From: DATHZQ01 sp965216945
GTDB taxonomy: Bacteria > Actinomycetota > Acidimicrobiia > Spongiisociales > UBA5794
Direction of reading: 5' to 3'
DNA: 64,000 nt
Assembly (NCBI GenBank): GCA_965216945.1
Contig: CBDCGU010000003.1
Span: 3,224,001 to 3,288,000 of the forward strand
Position 1 is the first letter of the stretch, and each line of letters begins with the position of its first letter. The notes beneath the pieces are model-generated. The model did no database searches. It had not been told where the DNA came from and saw only the letters and a program-made list of their open reading frames with translations. The position numbers were made by a program, and so were the translations under genes. Positions 60,303 through 64,000 of this stretch are shown one piece after another.

Positions 60303-60309
60303 TGGTGCT

Positions 60310-61002
60310 GTGAAGATCAACGTCGTCACCATCTTTCCCGAGTTCTTCGACTCGCCGCTCGAGGTCAGCCTCGTTGGGAAGGCGCGCGGTGACGGCCTGC
60401 TGCAGGTCGAGGTCATCGACCTGCGCCAGTGGGGCAAGGGTGCCCACGGGACTGTCGACGATGCCCCGTTCGGAGGCGGCGCCGGCATGGTGATGATGGT
60501 CGAGCCGCTCTTCCATGCGCTCGACCCGCTGGATGCGTCCCACCGGGTGCTGTTGTCGGCGGCGGGCCGCAAGCTGACCCAAGCCACCCTGGACCGGTGG
60601 GCGGAGCTCGACGAGCTGACGCTGGTCTGTGGACGCTACGAAGGCGTCGACGAGCGGGTGGCCGAGCACCTCGTAGACGAGGAGACGTCGTTGGGTGACT
60701 ACGTGCTGCTGGGTGGCGAAGTGGGAGCGTTGGCGATCATCGAAGGGGTGACCCGCCTCCTTCCGGGTGTCGTCGGCAACCCGGAGTCGCTCGTCACCGA
60801 GAGCTTTCGCGATGGGCTCCTCGAGGAACCGCAGTACACGCGGCCGGCCGAGTTTCGAGGCTGGTCGGTGCCGTCCGTTCTTCTGTCGGGCGACCATGGG
60901 CGAATCTCGGAGTGGCGGCGGGAGCAACGGCTGCGCCGCACCGAGGAGCGACGCACGTACCCACGCCGCGGGGATTTCTCGGAGAGCGCTTCGGACGTCT
61001 AG
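60310..61002 (+). CDS. trmD: tRNA (guanine(37)-N(1))-methyltransferase TrmD
   Basis: Methylates G37 beside the anticodon, preventing frameshifts. INVVTIFPEFFDSPLEVSL at the N-terminus, GGGAGMVMMVEPL, LVCGRYEGVDERVAEHL and the trefoil-knot segment IGDYVLLGGE-like (LGDYVLLGGEVGALAIIE) with RLLPGVVGN are diagnostic. The 230-residue length is usual. The GTG at 60310 is chosen; rplS follows after 40 bases. Its normal neighbour rimM is 33 kb upstream. Confidence 0.96.
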   Translation: MKINVVTIFPEFFDSPLEVSLVGKARGDGLLQVEVIDLRQWGKGAHGTVDDAPFGGGAGMVMMVEPLFHALDPLDASHRVLLSAAGRKLTQATLDRWAELDELTLVCGRYEGVDERVAEHLVDEETSLGDYVLLGGEVGALAIIEGVTRLLPGVVGNPESLVTESFRDGLLEEPQYTRPAEFRGWSVPSVLLSGDHGRISEWRREQRLRRTEERRTYPRRGDFSESASDV

Positions 61003-61042
61003 ACTCGCTCCGCTTCCTGATCTTCCTTCTGGAGGAACTCCT

Positions 61043-61387
61043 GTGAACACGCTCGATCAGATCGAGGCCGCGTACCTGCGCGACGACGTGCCCGACTTCG
61101 GCCCAGGCGACACCGTCCGGGTCCACGTCCGCGTCGTCGAGGGTGGCCGCGAGCGGGTACAGGTCTACGAAGGCGTGGTGATTGGGCGCAGCGGCGGTGG
61201 CCTCCGGGAGACCTTCACGGTGCGCAAGATCAGCTTTGGAGTCGGCGTCGAGCGCATCTTCCCTGTGCATGCCCCGATCATCCAGAAGATCGAGGTCACC
61301 CGTCGCGGCGACGTGCGCCGCGCCAAGCTCTACTTCCTGCGGGATCGCATCGGCAAGGCGACCCGCATCAAGGAGAAGCGGACCTGA
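61043..61387 (+). CDS. rplS: 50S ribosomal protein L19
   Basis: A 114-residue L19: PDFGPGDTVRVHVRVVEGGRERVQVYEGVVI, SFGVGVERIFPVHAPIIQKIEV and RRAKLYFLRDRIGKATRIKEK. A GGAGGA site precedes the GTG at 61043. It follows trmD as in most bacteria. Confidence 0.97.
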   Translation: MNTLDQIEAAYLRDDVPDFGPGDTVRVHVRVVEGGRERVQVYEGVVIGRSGGGLRETFTVRKISFGVGVERIFPVHAPIIQKIEVTRRGDVRRAKLYFLRDRIGKATRIKEKRT

Positions 61388-61410
61388 CCGATCGTCGCTC
61401 CCCTTCAGGG

Positions 61411-62049
61411 GTGCGTCTCGATTCCGCAAGCATCAAGACCGGCTGCACGACGCTGGCCGCCTCCGACCGCGCCCTCGCCGCGCTCTACGCACGCAACGGA
61501 GCTCCTCCGTTGTGGCGGCGAGAGCCCGGCTTCCCGACGATGGTCAAGCTGATCCTGGAGCAGCAGGTGTCGCTGGCGTCTGGTGCGGCGGCCTACCGGC
61601 GTCTCGAGGAGCGGATCGGCGTCGTCACGCCCGAATCGTTTCTCACCCTCTCCGCCGGGGAGCTCCGTCAAGCGGCCTTCAGCCGGCAGAAGGCTCGCTA
61701 CGTGCGGCTGCTCGCCACCGCCATCGTCGATGGTGAGCTCGATCTCGATGCGCTCGCCGCCATGGACGATGCGGCGGCCATCGCCACACTGACGGCGCTC
61801 GTCGGCGTCGGTCCGTGGACTGCGTCGAATTATCTGCTGTTCGCGTTGGGCCGGCCCGATGTGTGGCCGAGTGGTGATCGTGCGCTGGTGGTGTCGCTGG
61901 GACGCGCCCTGGAGCGAGCGGAACCACCGTCGTACGCCGAGGCCGACGAGATGGCTGCCGCCTGGCGTCCCTGGCGGTCCGTGGCGGCCCGGCTGCTCTG
62001 GCACGACTACCTCGGCGGGCGCGCATACGACCCCGCCTCTTTCGTCTAG
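61411..62049 (+). CDS. HhH-GPD DNA glycosylase (AlkA/3-methyladenine type)
   Basis: A 212-residue base-excision glycosylase core. MVKLILEQQVSLASGAAAYRRLEERI is the start of the fold, LVGVGPWTASNYLLFALGRPDVWPSGD contains the helix-hairpin-helix and the catalytic Asp. No iron-sulfur cysteines are present, and the N-terminal domain of E. coli AlkA is missing, so it is the short form. It lies between rplS and lepB, an unusual place. The GTG at 61411 is 23 bases after rplS, so it is probably co-transcribed. Confidence 0.85.
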   Translation: MRLDSASIKTGCTTLAASDRALAALYARNGAPPLWRREPGFPTMVKLILEQQVSLASGAAAYRRLEERIGVVTPESFLTLSAGELRQAAFSRQKARYVRLLATAIVDGELDLDALAAMDDAAAIATLTALVGVGPWTASNYLLFALGRPDVWPSGDRALVVSLGRALERAEPPSYAEADEMAAAWRPWRSVAARLLWHDYLGGRAYDPASFV

Positions 62050-62057
62050 GGGTGCAG

Positions 62058-62063
62058 TAACGT
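62058..62063 (+). promoter_or_regulatory. -10 box TAACGT for a leaderless lepB
   Basis: TAACGT is followed by six bases and the GTG start of lepB at 62070; no ribosome-binding site is present. Confidence 0.45.
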
Positions 62064-62069
62064 GCCCTG

Positions 62070-62753
62070 GTGACCGAATCCGACATCAGACCGCCGCTGC
62101 CCGACGACGTGCTGTTTCCCGATACCCCCGCTGCCGAGGAAGCCGGAGACGACGCGGGCGATGAGGACGCGCGGCACCATCGCTCCTTCTGGCGGGAGCT
62201 GCCGATCCTCATCCTGGTGGCCTTGGTCATCGCCGTCTTGATCAAGACATTTGCAGTGCAAGCCTTCTGGATTCCATCCGGCTCGATGCAGGAGACCCTC
62301 GACATCGAGGATCGAGTGCTCGTCAGCAAGCTGTCGTACCGCTTCGGTGACGTGCAACGCGGCGACGTCGTGGTGTTCGACGACCCCCGTGGGGTGCAGG
62401 AGAGAGAGTCGGTCGTCGAGTCGATCGGTCGCAACCTCGCCGAGTCGGTGGGTCTCTCCACACCCAAGTCGGAGTTCATCAAGCGAGTGGTCGGCATGCC
62501 CGGAGACATCGTCGAGATCTCGGGCGGAGAGCTGTTGATCAACGGTGCCGTCTTGAACGAGCCGTACATCCATCCGAACAGCGACATGTTCGACTTCGGG
62601 CCCGAGGTCGTACCGGACGGCCACTACTTCGTCATGGGCGACAACCGGAACCGAAGTCAGGACAGCCGTTCGTTCGGACCGATCTCCGCCGACGCCATCG
62701 TCGGCAAGGCATTCGTCGTGCTGTGGCCTCCCAGCCACTGGAGCGGTCTCTGA
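62070..62753 (+). CDS. lepB: Signal peptidase I
   Basis: Cleaves signal peptides on the outer face of the membrane. An acidic cytoplasmic N-terminus of about 40 residues, one transmembrane helix (about 43-63), then the catalytic Ser72 in IPSGSMQETL and Lys138 in FIKRVVGMPGD; GHYFVMGDNRNRSQDSR is the conserved C-terminal box. The 227-residue length fits single-helix actinobacterial enzymes. It appears leaderless. Confidence 0.95.
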   Translation: MTESDIRPPLPDDVLFPDTPAAEEAGDDAGDEDARHHRSFWRELPILILVALVIAVLIKTFAVQAFWIPSGSMQETLDIEDRVLVSKLSYRFGDVQRGDVVVFDDPRGVQERESVVESIGRNLAESVGLSTPKSEFIKRVVGMPGDIVEISGGELLINGAVLNEPYIHPNSDMFDFGPEVVPDGHYFVMGDNRNRSQDSRSFGPISADAIVGKAFVVLWPPSHWSGL

Positions 62754-62823
62754 CCCAGCGTGTCACAACGATCTGATACTGATGGTGGCGCGGGCGGCGT
62801 CGAAGGTTGTCGTAAGATCGGCG

Positions 62824-62842
62824 CCCGATCCCAGCGATCGGG
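62824..62842 (+). repeat. Hairpin in the leader of the DUF2469 gene
   Basis: CCCGATC (62824-62830), five-base loop, GATCGGG (62836-62842). It lies after a TAAGAT -10-like box (62813-62818) and before the ribosome-binding site at about 62872, so it would form in the 5' leader or end the lepB transcript. No T-run follows. Confidence 0.4.
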
Positions 62843-62884
62843 ATGCATGCCTTCGGTTCGCCGGCTTGACGAGGAGAGCACCCG

Positions 62885-63184
62885 ATGGGCGAAGAAGACC
62901 TCGAGCGGTACGAGACCGACGTCGAGCTGCAGATCTACAAGGAGTACCGCGACGTCCTCCCGATGTTTCGTTACGTCATCGAGACGGAGCGGCGCTTCTA
63001 TCTGGCGAACGGTGTCGAGGTCAACACCCGCCGGGCCGACGGCTCTGTGTACTTCGAGCTGGAGTTGAACGACGCATGGGTGTGGGACATGTACCGCCCG
63101 GCCCGTTTCGTGAAACGGGTCAAGGTGATGACGTTCCGGGACGTCAACATCGAGGAGCTGGAGCTCAGCTCGGCGCTGCCGTAG
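62885..63184 (+). CDS. DUF2469-family protein
   Basis: A 99-residue actinobacterial conserved protein: MGEEDLERYETDVELQIYKEYRDVLPMFRYVIETERRFYL is split-conserved at the start, and FELELNDAWVWDMYRPARFVKRVKVMTFRDVNIEEL at the end. The function is unknown, but its place between lepB and yraN is kept across the phylum. GAGGAG serves as ribosome-binding site. rnhB, often found between lepB and this gene, is absent here. Confidence 0.9.
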   Translation: MGEEDLERYETDVELQIYKEYRDVLPMFRYVIETERRFYLANGVEVNTRRADGSVYFELELNDAWVWDMYRPARFVKRVKVMTFRDVNIEELELSSALP

Positions 63185-63513
63185 CTGATCGCCATCAGCT
63201 GGCCCGGCTTGGTGAAGACATCGCCGCCGCATTCCTGGAGGACCGCGGCGCACGGATCTTGGGGCGCAATCTCCACGTCGGCCGTGGCGAGATCGATCTC
63301 CTCATGCACCACGACGGCGAGCGAGTGGCCGTGGAGGTCAAGACCATCGGGTGCGGTGCGCTGGCCGAAGATCCCGTGGAGCGTATCGGTGACCACAAAC
63401 TGCGGCAGGTGCGCCGGCTGGCGGGACGTGTCGCGGTGCGCCGGGTGGACTTCGTGGGCGTGCGGCTCGGCGACGACTGGGTCGTCGTCAACTGGCGAAC
63501 CAACATCGCCTGA
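63076..63513 (+). CDS. yraN: YraN/UPF0102 nuclease-fold protein
   Basis: The family core begins at about 63181: ADRHQLARLGEDIAAAFLEDRG, ILGRNLHVGRGEIDLL (restriction-endonuclease-like GEIDL motif), VAVEVKTIG and the C-terminal RVDFVGVRLG. Homologues are about 115-120 residues starting near that point, but the only ATG or GTG codons in frame upstream are at 63076 and 63082, inside the DUF2469 gene. The codon at the expected start is GTA (63181), overlapping the TAG stop of DUF2469. I give the outer ATG; a non-standard start is possible. A DNA-processing role is suggested by the fold only. Confidence 0.75.
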   Translation: MGVGHVPPGPFRETGQGDDVPGRQHRGAGAQLGAAVADRHQLARLGEDIAAAFLEDRGARILGRNLHVGRGEIDLLMHHDGERVAVEVKTIGCGALAEDPVERIGDHKLRQVRRLAGRVAVRRVDFVGVRLGDDWVVVNWRTNIA

Positions 63514-63605
63514 GTGCCGAAAGAGCGCGCCGTTGGGCGCGGCCTCGGCGATCCTGGAAATGGGGCCCGGATCGCACCGAGATCAGCCGGGAGCACGACG
63601 TGAGG

Positions 63606-63627
63606 GCGAGCGCCGGTTTGCGCTCGC
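63606..63627. terminator. Hairpin between yraN and the leftward zinc-ribbon gene
   Basis: GCGAGCGC (63606-63613) pairs with GCGCTCGC (63620-63627) over a six-base loop, immediately after the stop of the leftward zinc-ribbon gene. There is no T-run; it is probably a terminator for one or both convergent genes. Confidence 0.45.
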
Positions 63628-63628
63628 T

Positions 63629-63841
63629 CTAGCCACTGCCGCGTCCGTCATACCCGGAGCGTCGCATCTCCCGGTGCCAGCACCCGCGGTGCCAGTGGCG
63701 CCGCAGATCCGGCGCATGTTCGGGAACCACCACCACATGCCCGACGCCGGGTGCGATCGTGGTCTCGCATCCTGGACACAGGTAGGGCTTGCGCGCCTGA
63801 TAGGGCTGTACGGGCGTGACGACCTGCTCCGCAAATGGCAC
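63629..63841 (-). CDS. Small zinc-ribbon-like conserved actinobacterial protein
   Basis: A 70-residue protein with KPYLCPGCETTIAPGVGHVVV and HWHRGCW: one CxxC pair and a later H/C pair that could bind zinc. Similar short proteins, often named ATP/GTP-binding protein without evidence, are common in actinobacteria. The start is a GTG at 63841, four bases after the stop of the upstream 36-codon gene, so the two are probably co-transcribed. The function is unknown. Confidence 0.7.
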   Translation of the reverse strand: MPFAEQVVTPVQPYQARKPYLCPGCETTIAPGVGHVVVVPEHAPDLRRHWHRGCWHREMRRSGYDGRGSG

Positions 63842-63845
63842 GGGG

Positions 63846-63956
63846 CTATCCGAAGAATCCCCACGCGACGAGCCCCAACGTGAGCACGACGAAGCCGACG
63901 ACGAGGGCGACGTCCAAGGTCGAGGCCCGGCTCTTGCGGAAGGGATTGAAGCCCAT
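63846..63956 (-). CDS. 36-residue single-pass membrane peptide
   Basis: Read on the minus strand from the ATG at 63956: a basic start NPFRKSRAS followed by one hydrophobic helix from about residue 14 to 36 (LDVALVVGFVVLTLG and AWGFFG). A TACCAT box lies six bases upstream (63963-63968), the leaderless pattern seen elsewhere in the window. It is four bases upstream of the zinc-ribbon gene. Small size limits certainty, but the promoter geometry, positive-inside pattern and coupling support it. Confidence 0.6.
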   Translation of the reverse strand: MGFNPFRKSRASTLDVALVVGFVVLTLGLVAWGFFG

Positions 63957-63962
63957 GGTGCG

Positions 63963-63968
63963 ATGGTA
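63963..63968 (-). promoter_or_regulatory. -10 box TACCAT for the 36-residue gene
   Basis: On the minus strand TACCAT, six bases, then ATG at 63956, without a ribosome-binding site. Confidence 0.4.
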
Positions 63969-64000
63969 GGCCCAGCGCATGTGGCAGTGGTTCATCGGGT

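Noticed and set aside
27004..60309. Possible mobile island (prophage, ICE or genomic island)
   Set aside because: No integrase, transposase, tRNA edge, direct repeat or change in base composition was seen; the block is described only as an interruption of gene order.
1..64000. CRISPR arrays, rRNA genes, tRNAs, insertion sequences
   Set aside because: No regularly spaced repeats, rRNA-like stretches, cloverleaf patterns or transposase-like proteins were found on reading both strands.

Overview
The window is about 64 kb of uniformly high-GC bacterial chromosome. Gene order and families point to a deep-branching member of the Actinomycetota, probably Acidimicrobiia-like: a recG-rsmD-coaD-sepIVA-like-DUF177-rpmF-plsX-rnc-mutM-smc-ftsY run, an ffh-rpsP-khpA-rimM run, a trmD-rplS-lepB-DUF2469-yraN run, coenzyme F420 genes (cofG and cofH as separate genes), and many GTG or leaderless starts with TANNNT -10 boxes. 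The class assignment is an inference. I found no rRNA, tRNA, CRISPR array, insertion sequence or integrase.

Layout. 1-8 kb: housekeeping genes for DNA repair, CoA, phospholipid synthesis and RNA processing, interrupted by one inverted small membrane-protein gene. 8.3-12.9 kb: envelope-polymer genes, namely a PgsB/CapB Mur-ligase-like enzyme, a double-length PgsC/CapC membrane protein and a convergent BcsB-like protein. 13.1-18 kb: smc, ftsY and cytidine deaminase. 18-24.4 kb: ClpP facing an SRPBCC/ArsR pair across two matching dyads, then leftward EtfAB, pyrimidine-nucleoside phosphorylase, an alkyltransferase-like protein and two tandem paralogous methyltransferases. 24.5-27.0 kb: ffh-rpsP-khpA-rimM.

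27.0-60.3 kb: a 33-kb metabolic block sits between rimM and trmD, which are normally neighbours. It holds an MFS exporter; a pentapeptide-repeat/OmpA lipoprotein; a GYD-domain protein; a GntR regulator; a five-gene peptide-type ABC transporter followed by an SDR gene with a one-base frameshift and a second GntR; an FAD oxidoreductase and MFS pair; an RpiR regulator; a five-gene operon (KamA-like radical SAM aminomutase, 3-oxoacid CoA-transferase A and B, GSAM-like class III aminotransferase, LysA-like decarboxylase); convergent DapA-like and acetolactate-synthase-like genes; a nine-gene GntR/2-oxoacid:ferredoxin oxidoreductase/FAD enzyme/ferredoxin/D-amino-acid-oxidase operon; and cofG-cofH. 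60.3-64 kb: trmD, rplS, a HhH-GPD glycosylase, lepB, DUF2469, yraN and two small leftward genes.

How the genes may work together. The metabolic block looks built for amino-acid or peptide carbon. The ABC system would import, the aminomutase/beta-transaminase/CoA-transferase trio could turn an alpha-amino acid into a 3-oxoacyl-CoA, and the D-amino-acid oxidase plus ferredoxin oxidoreductase could turn a D-amino acid into an acyl-CoA with reduced ferredoxin. Both routes are inferences from families and operon order. The most unusual items are a degenerate TPP (beta-like) domain fused to the gamma subunit of the oxidoreductase, a CofH with about 250 extra N-terminal residues, a doubled CapC, and a recurring candidate operator (TGGMTANNGTATNCA) at three genes of the block.
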